This document shows positions 32,763-41,678 of a stretch of DNA of 48,178 nucleotides, piece after piece. The position numbers and the translations under genes are program-made. Each line of letters begins with the position of its first letter. Within the stretch, counting starts at the first letter, position 1. This DNA comes from an uncultured Eubacteriales bacterium (GTDB taxonomy: Bacteria > Bacillota > Clostridia > Oscillospirales > CAG-272). The notes below the pieces were generated by a model, which saw nothing but the letters and a program-made list of their open reading frames with translations, was not told the DNA's origin and did not search any database. Location: assembly GCA_934393265.1 (NCBI GenBank), contig CAKRQL010000011.1, positions 1 through 48,178 on the forward strand, in the 5' to 3' direction.

Positions 32763-33833
32763 TATTTTCCCCGCAACCGTAAATGCGGCTACTCCGCCGC
32801 CGGAGGTCTGAAAGCCGGGAACAGGCTCATCGTCCGGGTACTCATAGCCGTATTCCGGGACAGGCGTCATCCCATCGCAGGGATAGGACGGATACTGCGG
32901 ATAGGACGGCGAGGGACGGAGCACGGGCTCGCGCCGCTCCCCGGGCTCCGGGTGTCTCTCCGTCGGCTTTGCCGCTCTTTTGTCCGTGGTAGCCGTTGTC
33001 TGCCCTGCGCTTGCCGCGACCACCTCGTCGGCTGCCGCGGCTACTGTCTCGGGGAGATACTCGGGCTCATGTCCGTAAGCCTTTATATATGTCTCCGTGT
33101 TGAATGAGTAGGTAAGCTCTTTCATTCTTACGGTGTTCTGATGAACGCTGAGTGCCGCGTCCGGGTATATCGGCTTTCCGATATGGAGGGTAAAACGCTT
33201 TTTTCTTATCCCGTCGCGCTCTCTGCCGTAGTCCTCGAACGTAAAGAACATGGGGACGACCGGGACCCTGTTTTTCGCCGCGGAGTAAAACGCCCCGTCG
33301 AGGAGCGGGCGCGGCTTCTCATAACACCACCAGAGCGCGCCCTCGGGATAGAAGAGCACGAGGCGACCGTCGTTTACCGACGCCTTTATTGCGTCGGAGA
33401 GATTCTTGCGGCAGGCTATCCCGCCACCCATCGGCATGGTTCCGCTTGCGCGGAGGATAGCTCCGCCTATAGTGTCCCAGTTGTTGAAATCGGCGACGGT
33501 TATTTTCATTCTCCGCCTGCCGACCGCACGTTTCACAAGCGCACAGTCAATCGGATTTATGTGGTTCGCTGTGATTATAGCGCCGCCGACGCCGCGCAGG
33601 TTCTCCCGCCCGACAATTTTCAGGCGGAAAATGGGGGACAGTATGCCGCCGGCGGCGAGAAACGCCCCCTCGCACACGGTACTTGCAAACGAATTGAATA
33701 TGCCGGAGCGCATGTAATCGTAATCGGGCGTAACGGGGAGCAGATTTTTACGCGACGGAGTAAACAGCGGAGTGTTGAAATCGCGCGCAGACTCCTTTTC
33801 CCGTTCTTTCTCGACAAGATATTTCTTTTTCAT
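32760..33833 (-). CDS. PlsC-like 1-acylglycerol-3-phosphate acyltransferase with Pro/Tyr-rich tail
   Basis: A 357-residue protein of the lysophosphatidate acyltransferase family. The catalytic HX4D is NHINPID near residue 95 and the acceptor-binding motif is FYPEG near residue 165; VPVVPMFFTFED is also typical. The family would acylate lyso-phosphatidate or a related lipid at the inner membrane face. Residues from about 265 on form a disordered tail with PSYPQYPSYP and PVPEYGYEYP. The ATG at 33833 lies 4 nt after the stop of the GT2 gene, so it is coupled to it. The pairing with a GT2 raises the chance that its acceptor is a glycolipid. Confidence 0.85.
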   Translation of the reverse strand: MKKKYLVEKEREKESARDFNTPLFTPSRKNLLPVTPDYDYMRSGIFNSFASTVCEGAFLAAGGILSPIFRLKIVGRENLRGVGGAIITANHINPIDCALVKRAVGRRRMKITVADFNNWDTIGGAILRASGTMPMGGGIACRKNLSDAIKASVNDGRLVLFYPEGALWWCYEKPRPLLDGAFYSAAKNRVPVVPMFFTFEDYGRERDGIRKKRFTLHIGKPIYPDAALSVHQNTVRMKELTYSFNTETYIKAYGHEPEYLPETVAAAADEVVAASAGQTTATTDKRAAKPTERHPEPGERREPVLRPSPSYPQYPSYPCDGMTPVPEYGYEYPDDEPVPGFQTSGGGVAAFTVAGKI

Positions 33834-33837
33834 TAAC

Positions 33838-35124
33838 CTATTCCGCCTCCTTTGGAATATCGACGCGCTTGACAGGCGTCCACTCCTTTCCCTTGCCGAA
33901 AAACGCGCGGAGAAATACGGGTATGTATCCTGCCTGCACGAATGGGGAAAAGAAAACAAAGCGCAGCCGCTCTGCGGCTGTCATACACTTCCTGTCATCC
34001 GACAGAAGAAGCTCAAAGAGCGCAAATACAACAAACTCGATATATAGGAGAATAAGCGGCACCGCCGCCGCCCATATTGCGGAGCTTGTGAGCAGGCGGT
34101 CTCCCATTGCATACGCCCATGCGGAAGTGAAGAGCATTGCAAGAAACATGAGAATGCTCCCGACAAGTATGACTCCTACGGGCACAAGACCGTAGACGAA
34201 ATGAAGGTGCCGTATTCCGCGCTTTCCGAAGCTTGCACGGCGCACCTCTTTTCCGTACATGTGCCCGAACTGTAAAAATCCCTGTATCCAGCGTACGCGC
34301 CGCTTGTCATATTCGGAGATTTCAACAGGCTCCTCCGAGTAGACGACCGCGCTGTCGCAGTAGTACTGAGTGTAGCCGCGGCGCATACACTCTCCGGCTA
34401 TCTCATAGTCCTCGGTAATGCTCCGGAAAGGATAACCGTGAAGCTCGCGGATAAAGTCGCCGTCAATATACATTCCCTGCCCGCATAGCGAGAGAGTGTA
34501 GCCGAGCCTTGATTTTGCCTTGTTACCCATCCGGTCGATTGCGATGTAGGTCATTCCGCTACAGTCGCTTATCAGGTTATTCACCCGCTTGTCGCGGCAC
34601 ATGCGGTTCTTTATTCTCTTCGCCGGGATTATTACCTTCGCACCTGACTCCGCCGCGCGGTTTATCTCGGTGAGATAGGAGGCGTCGAGTATACAGTCTG
34701 CGTCCACTACGGCAAATCCGTCGTATTCTATCCCTTTCCCGAGTGCCTCGCGAATACCGGAATCGAGAGCCTCTGCCTTTATTTTTTGGTTCTCCACCGT
34801 GATTATCTCCGCCCGCGGGAGCATATCCTGCACTATTCCGACGGTGGGGTCGTCAGGGTGCTTGATTACGATATATATGTCAAAACTGTCGGCAGGGTAG
34901 TCCTGCTCATTCAGACTACGGAGCAGTGGCGGAATCGACTTGCTCTCATCTCTCGCCGGGACGATAACCGCGATTTTTCGCGTCCTCTTCGCAGTAAAAC
35001 GCTTCTGCGGGAAAAATCCGTATATCCAGAAACGGAGCCGCGGAAGATAGATTATAAGCATGACGGCTTCAAATATAAGATACGCCGCTACGACGTTAAA
35101 GAGCGGTCCGAATATCTCTCGCAT
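33838..35124 (-). CDS. Membrane-bound processive-type GT2 glycosyltransferase
   Basis: A 428-residue protein with one N-terminal helix, a GT2 domain and three or four C-terminal helices, as in hyaluronan- and cellulose-synthase-like enzymes. Motifs in order are VIVPARDES, the donor DxD as VVDADC, TEDYE, and RRVRWIQG where QxxRW is usual. Such enzymes polymerise and often extrude a glycan. The start at 35124 has GGGAGGAG just upstream; the longer frame runs across the promoter. It forms an operon with the acyltransferase gene. Confidence 0.88.
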   Translation of the reverse strand: MREIFGPLFNVVAAYLIFEAVMLIIYLPRLRFWIYGFFPQKRFTAKRTRKIAVIVPARDESKSIPPLLRSLNEQDYPADSFDIYIVIKHPDDPTVGIVQDMLPRAEIITVENQKIKAEALDSGIREALGKGIEYDGFAVVDADCILDASYLTEINRAAESGAKVIIPAKRIKNRMCRDKRVNNLISDCSGMTYIAIDRMGNKAKSRLGYTLSLCGQGMYIDGDFIRELHGYPFRSITEDYEIAGECMRRGYTQYYCDSAVVYSEEPVEISEYDKRRVRWIQGFLQFGHMYGKEVRRASFGKRGIRHLHFVYGLVPVGVILVGSILMFLAMLFTSAWAYAMGDRLLTSSAIWAAAVPLILLYIEFVVFALFELLLSDDRKCMTAAERLRFVFFSPFVQAGYIPVFLRAFFGKGKEWTPVKRVDIPKEAE

Positions 35125-35204
35125 GGTCTCCTCCCTCGCCCGGTAGCTTGAAATAACCGGGATTGATCTCCCGCAAAAGACAGCCTGATGGCTTGCTTTT
35201 GCTA
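35125..35204 (-). promoter_or_regulatory. Two-hairpin 5' leader of the GT2-PlsC operon
   Basis: On the minus strand the leader folds into GCAAAAG..GCC/GGC..CTTTTGC (35173-35202) and CCCGGT/ACCGGG (35139-35161), the second ending 1-2 nt before the ribosome binding site. It matches no riboswitch class that I recognise. Confidence 0.45.
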
Positions 35205-35211
35205 CATGAGA

Positions 35212-35240
35212 AGTATAGTCCGCATGGGAGCAAAAGTCAA
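35212..35240 (-). promoter_or_regulatory. Sigma-A promoter of the GT2-PlsC operon
   Basis: On the minus strand TTGACT (35235-35240), 17-bp spacer, TATACT (35212-35217). Confidence 0.8.
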
Positions 35241-35393
35241 GAAATCCGGCGAAAAACAAAATCCCAACCTGCATTCCACTCCCGCGTCCTGCAAAAATCG
35301 ACTCTATTCATAATAGAATTGCCATATTTTGTACTTATTTTTACTTAAAATCGCCCGAAAATGTAAACTTTGCTTATAAGAAAACGTTTGCCC

Positions 35394-35422
35394 TTGATTT
35401 TTGCGCGTGTAAGTGGTATACT
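35394..35422 (+). promoter_or_regulatory. Sigma-A promoter placed directly before the XRE start codon
   Basis: TTGATT (35394-35399), 17-bp spacer, TATACT (35417-35422). The -10 ends 6 nt before the ATG at 35429, so transcription should begin at or next to the start codon. Confidence 0.7.
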
Positions 35423-35428
35423 TAAGCT

Positions 35429-36040
35429 ATGGAAGACGTTAAAGGTAACATTTCACAGAATCTTGTGCTCCTCCGCAAGTCAAGAAAGCTCACGCAGCAG
35501 GAGCTCGCGGCAAATTTCAACTATTCCGATAAGGCGATATCGAGGTGGGAGACAGGGGAGAGCCTGCCGGATATAAGCGTTCTTCTGTCGGTATGCGAGT
35601 TTTACGGCGTGGATTTTGAATGGCTCATAAGGTCGCACGATGATGCCCCTCCGCCGAGGGTGCAGAATAAGGACACCGGGCTGAAGGTCGCGACGATACT
35701 TCTTTTTGCGACCTTTATGTTTGCGATTGCCGTCGTCGTATTTGTGTACGGACTTCTGCGCACCGGGATAGCCGTCTGGCCGGCGTTTGTATGGGCGCTC
35801 CCGCCATCCTGCCTGTTCGCGTTCTTCATGTCGCGGAGATGGTGGCACGGTCCGTCACAGTATATAATGCTGTCGTGCGCGGTCTGGACGATGCTCGCGG
35901 CAATATATGCGCAGACGCTGTTTTCGCTTGACAGCTCGCTCTGGTATATTTTTCTCCTCGGCATACCGGTGCAGGTGATGATTGTACTTTTCTGGTATAT
36001 ATCAAAGCACGGTGCACAGTACGCCCCGAGGGAGAAATAA
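35429..36040 (+). CDS. XRE-family HTH regulator with membrane domain
   Basis: A 203-residue protein. Residues about 8-62 are an XRE helix-turn-helix (LVLLRKSRKLTQQELAANF, then SDKAISRWETGESLPDI). Residues about 88-195 hold four hydrophobic helices, so the DNA-binding part is tethered to the membrane. Ligand and targets are unknown. The start ATG has no ribosome binding site and lies at the predicted transcription start, which suggests a leaderless message; no later start would keep the HTH. It is followed after 1 nt by the radical SAM gene. Confidence 0.85.
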   Translation: MEDVKGNISQNLVLLRKSRKLTQQELAANFNYSDKAISRWETGESLPDISVLLSVCEFYGVDFEWLIRSHDDAPPPRVQNKDTGLKVATILLFATFMFAIAVVVFVYGLLRTGIAVWPAFVWALPPSCLFAFFMSRRWWHGPSQYIMLSCAVWTMLAAIYAQTLFSLDSSLWYIFLLGIPVQVMIVLFWYISKHGAQYAPREK

Positions 36041-36041
36041 C

Positions 36042-36941
36042 ATGGAGAGATATAACGCCCTGCGCCCTTATCTCAGGTCGCGCTTTGGCTGTGAGGTCAG
36101 AAAAATCTGTATCGACGGCGGCTTCACCTGCCCGAACAGGGACGGGAAAGCGGGACGCGGTGGCTGTATATTCTGCGGCGGGCGCGGAGCGGGGGAGCAT
36201 ATCGACCCCGCAAAATCCATAAGAGAGCAGGTTGAATCTGCCCTCGCAAAAGCGGAAGGACGCCCGACCCGCTACATAGTTTATTTTCAGAATTTTACAA
36301 ATACCTATGCACCCGTGTACACTTTACGGGAGAGATATGACGCGGCGCTCATCGGCGACCCGCGCATCTGCGCCCTCGCGATAGGCACCCGCCCGGACTG
36401 TCTCGGGGACGACGTAGTGAGGCTTCTCTCCTCGTATCGTGAGCGGCTGCCGGTTATATGTGAGCTCGGGCTCCAGACCGCGTCGGACATAACGGCGGAG
36501 CGGATAAACCGCGGGTATAAGACCTCCGTGTTCGTCTCTGCCGTCCGGCGCCTTGCCGCCGCGGGGATAGAGCCGGTTGTGCACCTTATAGCCGGGCTGC
36601 CCGGTGAGGGAGAGGCGGAGCTTCTCGACGCCGTCCGCCTGATAAATACGCTCCCCGTCGCCGGGGTGAAGCTCCATTCGCTCTATGTAATGGAGGGGAC
36701 GCGCCTTGCGGATATGTACCGCGCGGGCGGGTTTTCGCCGATTAGCGAGGATGAGTATGTAGCATGTGCGGCACATGCCATTGCCGCGCTGCGGAGCGAT
36801 ATAATTATCCACCGCCTGACCGGGGACTGCCCGGCGGGGCTCCTCGTAGCCCCGGAGTGGAACGCGGATAAATCACGTGTGATAGAAAAAATCCGTAAAA
36901 GGCTCGCGGAGGAGAATATTACACAGGGCTGCCGCGCCTGA
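36042..36941 (+). CDS. TIGR01212-type radical SAM protein (YhcC family)
   Basis: A 299-residue radical SAM protein. The cluster motif is the spaced form of this family, CPNRDG followed by CIFC, with FQNFTNTYAP, IGTRPDC, ELGLQTASD and HLIAGLPGE downstream. The family is linked to tRNA or other RNA modification but its exact reaction is not settled. The ATG at 36042 lies behind GAGGGAG at the end of the XRE gene, so the two are co-transcribed; the link is probably incidental. Confidence 0.88.
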   Translation: MERYNALRPYLRSRFGCEVRKICIDGGFTCPNRDGKAGRGGCIFCGGRGAGEHIDPAKSIREQVESALAKAEGRPTRYIVYFQNFTNTYAPVYTLRERYDAALIGDPRICALAIGTRPDCLGDDVVRLLSSYRERLPVICELGLQTASDITAERINRGYKTSVFVSAVRRLAAAGIEPVVHLIAGLPGEGEAELLDAVRLINTLPVAGVKLHSLYVMEGTRLADMYRAGGFSPISEDEYVACAAHAIAALRSDIIIHRLTGDCPAGLLVAPEWNADKSRVIEKIRKRLAEENITQGCRA

Positions 36942-36975
36942 GCGGGAGCCAAACGAAAAATCAAAGAACGAAACG

Positions 36976-37040
36976 AAAAGCGGAGCCAGCCGCACCCCCG
37001 GTAAGTGCCGGGGCGTGTATCGGAAAGCTCCGCTTTTTTG
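36976..37040. terminator. Bidirectional terminator
   Basis: AAAAGCGGAGC pairs with GCTCCGCTTTT, with an inner CCCCGG/CCGGGG hairpin, then TTTTTTGATTTTATTTTT. It serves the radical SAM gene and the convergent ligase-like gene. Confidence 0.85.
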
Positions 37041-37094
37041 ATTTTATTTTTCGGCTTTGCCCTGCGGGTTTACTCCGCCCCGACCAAAAAGACC

Positions 37095-38534
37095 TCAGGC
37101 GGGCTGCTCCGTCTCCGGCGCGGTGTCCTTTACCGCGAGTGGGTTTACCGAAAATTCCGCCCCGCCACCGTAGTCGCGCCAGGCTATCGCAAGGCAGACC
37201 GTGTAGTAGACTATCGGCTGTATCGAGAACATGAAGATGTCAAGAAGGCTCGAAAGGAGCAGCGACAAAACCGACATGAAGAGCATCGTCTTAAACAGAT
37301 TAGGCTTTCTGAAAAAGGGAATAAATGATGTCACGCGGTAAAATGTATACGCCGCGGCGCCTGCGATTCCGCAGGCACAGAGCATCTGCACCGCCGTGTT
37401 GTGGGCAAAGCGGGGGAAGGGATAGAGCGGCGGGTCGGGGTCGAGACCGAAGAACCCGGCGCCGAATATCGGCGACTCCCGGAACCTCTCCATGCAGTAC
37501 CGCCATATATCAAATCTTCCGTTGTCCGAAATTCCGTATTTGAAGTAGTCGGAGAACAGCTCGTATATCTTTTTCCAAAAGACCGCGCACCCGGCGGCGA
37601 GTATGACCACCCCTGCGGCAAGGAGTATCCGGAACAGTCTTTTCCGCTTTCCCGCGACGCATACGGCGATAAACGACGCCCCGTAGGTCAGCGCACCGAA
37701 GAGCAGCGCATTGCGTGACATCGTCATAAGACAGCCGAACGCCGTGAGCGTCGCCGTGACGAAATAATAAACCGTCTCGGACGTTCTCTCACCCTCCGCC
37801 GCACCGTAGAAAAGCATGGGAATAAGCACCGCAAGACAGACGCCGACCGTCGTCCATATCCCCCAGCCGATGACCATTCCGACCTTGTTTATCGAGCCGT
37901 CGGTTATTATGTCGTCCGACGTGAGATAGAGGTTCAGCATCTCAAGAAGTATAACCCACGCGATGAGCGAGGTCACGTAGGGGAGATACCGCCGCATGTC
38001 GCGCATGTCCCCGTCGGTTATCCCGTGGAAGAAAAGAATGAAGAGAGAGAAGTAGGTCCCCGCCTCAAGAAAGCCGAGCAGTGCGCTCTGCCATATAAAC
38101 GAGCGGGAGAATACCCCGTTCAGAAGAAACGCCGCACAGAGCATCAGAAGGGGCAGCAGTGCCGGCGTGTCGCGGAAATTTATCCTCCGGAATATCCGGT
38201 TTTTGATAAGCCGGAAGAGCATACCCGCGGCGAATATCAGAACGAGCAGGATAACGACGACGAGCCGCCAGCCGACAAAATAATAATCGGTGAACGACGG
38301 CACCCCGGGCGAGTGCTGCGGGGTCACCTGATAGGAGAAGGTCACGAGGAATATTATCCCGTGGCGAAAGCTCTCGCAGAGAAAGAGCGACGCTGTGAAA
38401 AGAAGTACGTTGAGTATGTTGAAATAGTATTCAAGACCGGTTACATGCCCGATAAGCACTATCGCGGCATTGACGGCGGGGTAGAGATACCCCCCGTAGA
38501 ACGAGCGCGCCGCCGTGGCGAGGCTTTTTTTCAT
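37095..38534 (-). CDS. O-antigen ligase/polymerase-like membrane protein
   Basis: A 479-residue protein with about eleven hydrophobic helices and a large loop between the late helices, the layout of Wzy/WaaL-type ligases. The Wzy_C-like region contains MTMSRNALLFG and, in the loop, GRFDIWRYCMERFRESPIFGAGFFG plus AHNTAVQMLCACG, which match the conserved Arg and His region of O-antigen ligases. Such enzymes join or transfer undecaprenol-linked glycans outside the membrane. The ATG follows GGAGGG. It is monocistronic. Confidence 0.82.
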   Translation of the reverse strand: MKKSLATAARSFYGGYLYPAVNAAIVLIGHVTGLEYYFNILNVLLFTASLFLCESFRHGIIFLVTFSYQVTPQHSPGVPSFTDYYFVGWRLVVVILLVLIFAAGMLFRLIKNRIFRRINFRDTPALLPLLMLCAAFLLNGVFSRSFIWQSALLGFLEAGTYFSLFILFFHGITDGDMRDMRRYLPYVTSLIAWVILLEMLNLYLTSDDIITDGSINKVGMVIGWGIWTTVGVCLAVLIPMLFYGAAEGERTSETVYYFVTATLTAFGCLMTMSRNALLFGALTYGASFIAVCVAGKRKRLFRILLAAGVVILAAGCAVFWKKIYELFSDYFKYGISDNGRFDIWRYCMERFRESPIFGAGFFGLDPDPPLYPFPRFAHNTAVQMLCACGIAGAAAYTFYRVTSFIPFFRKPNLFKTMLFMSVLSLLLSSLLDIFMFSIQPIVYYTVCLAIAWRDYGGGAEFSVNPLAVKDTAPETEQPA

Positions 38535-38565
38535 ATTGCCCTCCGAAAAAACTTACATTCGCCTA

Positions 38566-38594
38566 ATTTTACCACACTATCAACAAAAATGCAA
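38566..38594 (-). promoter_or_regulatory. Sigma-A promoter of the ligase-like gene
   Basis: On the minus strand TTGCAT (38589-38594), 17-bp spacer, TAAAAT (38566-38571). Confidence 0.7.
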
Positions 38595-38611
38595 GACCGC
38601 CCCCGTGCCTA

Positions 38612-38640
38612 TTGCTTTTTCTCCGCCCCTGTGTTATAAT
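38612..38640 (+). promoter_or_regulatory. Sigma-A promoter of trkA-trkH
   Basis: TTGCTT (38612-38617), 17-bp spacer, TATAAT (38635-38640). It diverges from the ligase-like gene. The 66-nt leader shows no c-di-AMP riboswitch. Confidence 0.75.
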
Positions 38641-38706
38641 TCAGTCATGCGCACGCGCACTTAGCGGGCGAAAAAGCAGTAATGCAAACCTTTCTTTGGA
38701 GAAGCT

Positions 38707-40065
38707 ATGAAGATAATACTTTGCGGTGCGGGAAGAGTAGGCGAGGGGCTTGTCGACGCCCTCTCCGCGGAAAATCACGACCTTGTCATTATCGATACGG
38801 ACGGCGAGGCTATCGAAAATGTAACCAACAGATACGACTGCATGGCGCTGCGCGGCAACTGCGCGTCAATGAACGTTTTGCGGCAGGCGGGCGTAGCAGA
38901 CGCCGACCTCCTGATAGCGACGACCGGCGTCGATGAGGTGAACCTCCTCTGCTGTATAACCTCACGACTGATAAACCCGTCTGTCCATACGATAGCAAGG
39001 GTAAGCAGCCCGGAATACTCCGAGCAGGCGTACTCTATGGGCGCGGACTTTGGTCTCTCCCTGACATTCAATCCGGACGGCGCGGCGGCAGAGGAAATAG
39101 GCAGGCTCCTGCGCTTCCCGGGATTTCTGAAGCGCGATACTTTCGCCCGCGGAATGGTGCAGATAGTCGAGCTGAAAATAGACGAGGACAGCCGCCTCTG
39201 CAACGTCGCCCTCTACGACATGAACACGATAATCAGAAAAAAGGTGCTTGTCTGCGCCGTCATAAGAGACGGGCGGGCGACTATCCCGTCAGGAAACTTT
39301 ATCCTGCGCGAGGGTGACAGAATATTCGTCACCGCACCGACAGAGGTTCTGTCCGATCTTCTGAACGCCCTCGGTATAGTCACCCACAGAGCAAAGAACG
39401 TGGTTATTGTGGGCGGCAGCACGGTGGGGCACTACCTTGCGGAATACCTCCTTTCCTTAAAGGTCTCGGTCTCGATAATAGAGAGGGACGGCGATGTCTG
39501 CGAGGACCTTGCCGCGCGCTTCCCGTCGGCAAATATAATACACGGCGACGCGAGATCGCGCGAGCTTCTTGAGAGCGAGAAGGTAGATAACGCCGACGCA
39601 ATCGTCACCGTCACGGGACACGACGAGGTGAATATAATAGTCTCCCTTTACGGAAAGCGATTTGGCGTCGGGCAGATAATAACTAAGCTCGAGGAGCTCG
39701 ACGACTCGAAAATACTCTCCGCCCTCCCGGTAGGCAGCCTTATAAACCCGATAAAGCTCTCCTGCAATACCGTTGTCCGCTATGTCAGAGCCATGACAAA
39801 GCAGTCCGGCGCCGCCCTGACTATCCATTCGATAGCCGACGGAGAGGCAGAGGCGATAGAGTTTCCCGTGGACTCGGGGACCGTGAACTGCGGTATACCG
39901 CTGAAAAAGCTCCTCCTTAAAGATAATGTCCTGATAGTCAGCATCACACGCTCGGGCGTCATAGAGATTCCGTCAGGCGACTCCTTCTATCAGCCGGGTG
40001 ACACCGTCGTCGTCGTCTCCGGAAACGGTACCGTCCTCCGTGAGCTCTCGGACATCTTCCAGTGA
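38707..40065 (+). CDS. trkA: Trk system potassium uptake regulatory protein TrkA
   Basis: A 452-residue cytosolic gating subunit with two RCK halves. The first nucleotide-binding fold starts MKIILCGAGRVGEGL, the second at about residue 230 with VVIVGGSTVGHYLAEYL; each is followed by a TrkA_C domain. It binds NAD(H) or ATP and gates TrkH. The ATG follows GGAG. It is 12 nt before trkH. Confidence 0.95.
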   Translation: MKIILCGAGRVGEGLVDALSAENHDLVIIDTDGEAIENVTNRYDCMALRGNCASMNVLRQAGVADADLLIATTGVDEVNLLCCITSRLINPSVHTIARVSSPEYSEQAYSMGADFGLSLTFNPDGAAAEEIGRLLRFPGFLKRDTFARGMVQIVELKIDEDSRLCNVALYDMNTIIRKKVLVCAVIRDGRATIPSGNFILREGDRIFVTAPTEVLSDLLNALGIVTHRAKNVVIVGGSTVGHYLAEYLLSLKVSVSIIERDGDVCEDLAARFPSANIIHGDARSRELLESEKVDNADAIVTVTGHDEVNIIVSLYGKRFGVGQIITKLEELDDSKILSALPVGSLINPIKLSCNTVVRYVRAMTKQSGAALTIHSIADGEAEAIEFPVDSGTVNCGIPLKKLLLKDNVLIVSITRSGVIEIPSGDSFYQPGDTVVVVSGNGTVLRELSDIFQ

Positions 40066-40077
40066 GTGGGGTAGAGA

Positions 40078-41544
40078 ATGAACTATAAAATGATGGGGCG
40101 GTTCAACGCCTCGATAATCGCAATAGAGGGCGCGTTCATGCTCCCCGCCATGCTCATATCTTTCCTCTCGGGGGAGGCGTGGTCTGGCTGGTCGTTTCTT
40201 ATCAGCGTCGGTATATGCGCCCTCGTTTCCGTCACCCTCTATATCCTTACCCGCGGGGCGGAAAAGGACTTTTATGCAAAGGAGGGGCTCCTCTGCGTCG
40301 GTATAAGCTGGATAATGCTCAGTCTCTTCGGCGCGCTGCCGTTTATAATTTCCGGCGAAATACCGGATTTTGTCGACGCGCTCTTTGAGATAGTCTCCGG
40401 CTTTACGACCACCGGCGCGTCGATACTCAGGGATGTTGAGGCAATGTCCCGCGGTATGCTCTACTGGAGGAGCTTCAGCCATTGGCTCGGCGGCATGGGC
40501 GTCCTCGTATTTCTCCTTGCGATAGTGCCCGTCAGCGGGCGGAGCGAGGGCTATACGATGCACCTCCTCCGGGCAGAGAGCCCGGGGCCGGAGGTAGGAA
40601 AGCTCGTCCCGAAAATGAGACTAACCGCCGCTATCCTCTATACAACCTATATCCTGCTTACAATTGTAAACTTCATTTTCCTTGTCTTTGATATGCCGGT
40701 CTTTGACGCGGTGTGCACCGCGTTCGGCACCGCCGGTACCGGCGGCTTCGGCATAAAAGCGAAAAGCATGGCGGACTACTCGCCCTATGTTCAGAACGTC
40801 ACGACGATATTCATGGCTCTCTTCGGCGTGAATTTCAGCTGCTATTACTTCATGTTGATAGGGAACTTCAAAAGTGTCCTGAAAAATGAGGAGCTCCGTC
40901 TCTATCTCGGTATTATCGCCGTCTCCACGCTTACGATAGCCTTCAATATTCTGAGTATGTACGGCGGCTTCGGCGAGGCTCTGCGCCATGCGGCATTCCA
41001 GGTCTCGAGTATAATCACCACGACGGGATTTTCGACGACCGATTTTGACCTCTGGCCCGCTCTCTCAAAGGCGATAATAGTCTTTCTCATGATCTGCGGC
41101 GCCTGCGCCGGCTCGACCGGAGGCGGCTTCAAGTGCGTCCGTATCCTCCTCGTTCTCAAAATGATGAGGAGAAACCTCTTCCGTATGCTCCATCCGCACC
41201 GCGTCCGCGCCGTGCATCTGAACGGGGAGCCGGTGGACGAAAAGACCCTCGACGGCACGAATGCCTATCTCGCAACCTACGTGACTATGATAGTCGGCAG
41301 TATGATGCTTCTCGCCGTCGATACGGTAATATCGGGTGAGCAGTCGCTCCTGACCATAATAACCTCCGTCCTCTCCTGCTTCAATAATATAGGACCGGGG
41401 CTTGACGCCGTCGGACCCGTTCGCTCATATGCCGACCTCGGCGTGCTCTCAAAGCTCGTCCTGACCTTCGATATGCTCGCCGGCAGGCTTGAGATATTCC
41501 CGATAATCGTGCTCTTCTATCCCACAACCTGGAAGAAGGTCTGA
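40078..41544 (+). CDS. trkH: Trk system potassium channel TrkH
   Basis: A 488-residue potassium-translocating subunit. Its four pore repeats are visible: SGFTTTGAS, GTAGTGGFG, TTGFSTTDF and CFNNIGPGL. HWLGGMGVLVFLLAI and GACAGSTGGGFKCVR are typical loops. It forms a complex with TrkA encoded just upstream. Confidence 0.95.
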   Translation: MNYKMMGRFNASIIAIEGAFMLPAMLISFLSGEAWSGWSFLISVGICALVSVTLYILTRGAEKDFYAKEGLLCVGISWIMLSLFGALPFIISGEIPDFVDALFEIVSGFTTTGASILRDVEAMSRGMLYWRSFSHWLGGMGVLVFLLAIVPVSGRSEGYTMHLLRAESPGPEVGKLVPKMRLTAAILYTTYILLTIVNFIFLVFDMPVFDAVCTAFGTAGTGGFGIKAKSMADYSPYVQNVTTIFMALFGVNFSCYYFMLIGNFKSVLKNEELRLYLGIIAVSTLTIAFNILSMYGGFGEALRHAAFQVSSIITTTGFSTTDFDLWPALSKAIIVFLMICGACAGSTGGGFKCVRILLVLKMMRRNLFRMLHPHRVRAVHLNGEPVDEKTLDGTNAYLATYVTMIVGSMMLLAVDTVISGEQSLLTIITSVLSCFNNIGPGLDAVGPVRSYADLGVLSKLVLTFDMLAGRLEIFPIIVLFYPTTWKKV

Positions 41545-41603
41545 CGCCGCCTTTCAGTATTGCAAGCAAAATAATCAAAATACAAAAGATTTCCGGCGCG
41601 CGC

Positions 41604-41632
41604 TTGACAGCCGCGCGCCGCCCGTGTATACT
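41604..41632 (+). promoter_or_regulatory. Sigma-A promoter of rdgB and the TRIC gene
   Basis: TTGACA (41604-41609), 17-bp spacer, TATACT (41627-41632). It rules out the longer rdgB ORF start. Confidence 0.8.
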
Positions 41633-41678
41633 CTTTTTCGTTATTCTATGTGTGCGCCCGCCGCGGCGCGGAGGAACG

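Noticed and set aside
38641..38706. Possible c-di-AMP riboswitch upstream of trkA
   Set aside because: The leader is about 60 nt and carries none of the ydaO core; too short for that class.
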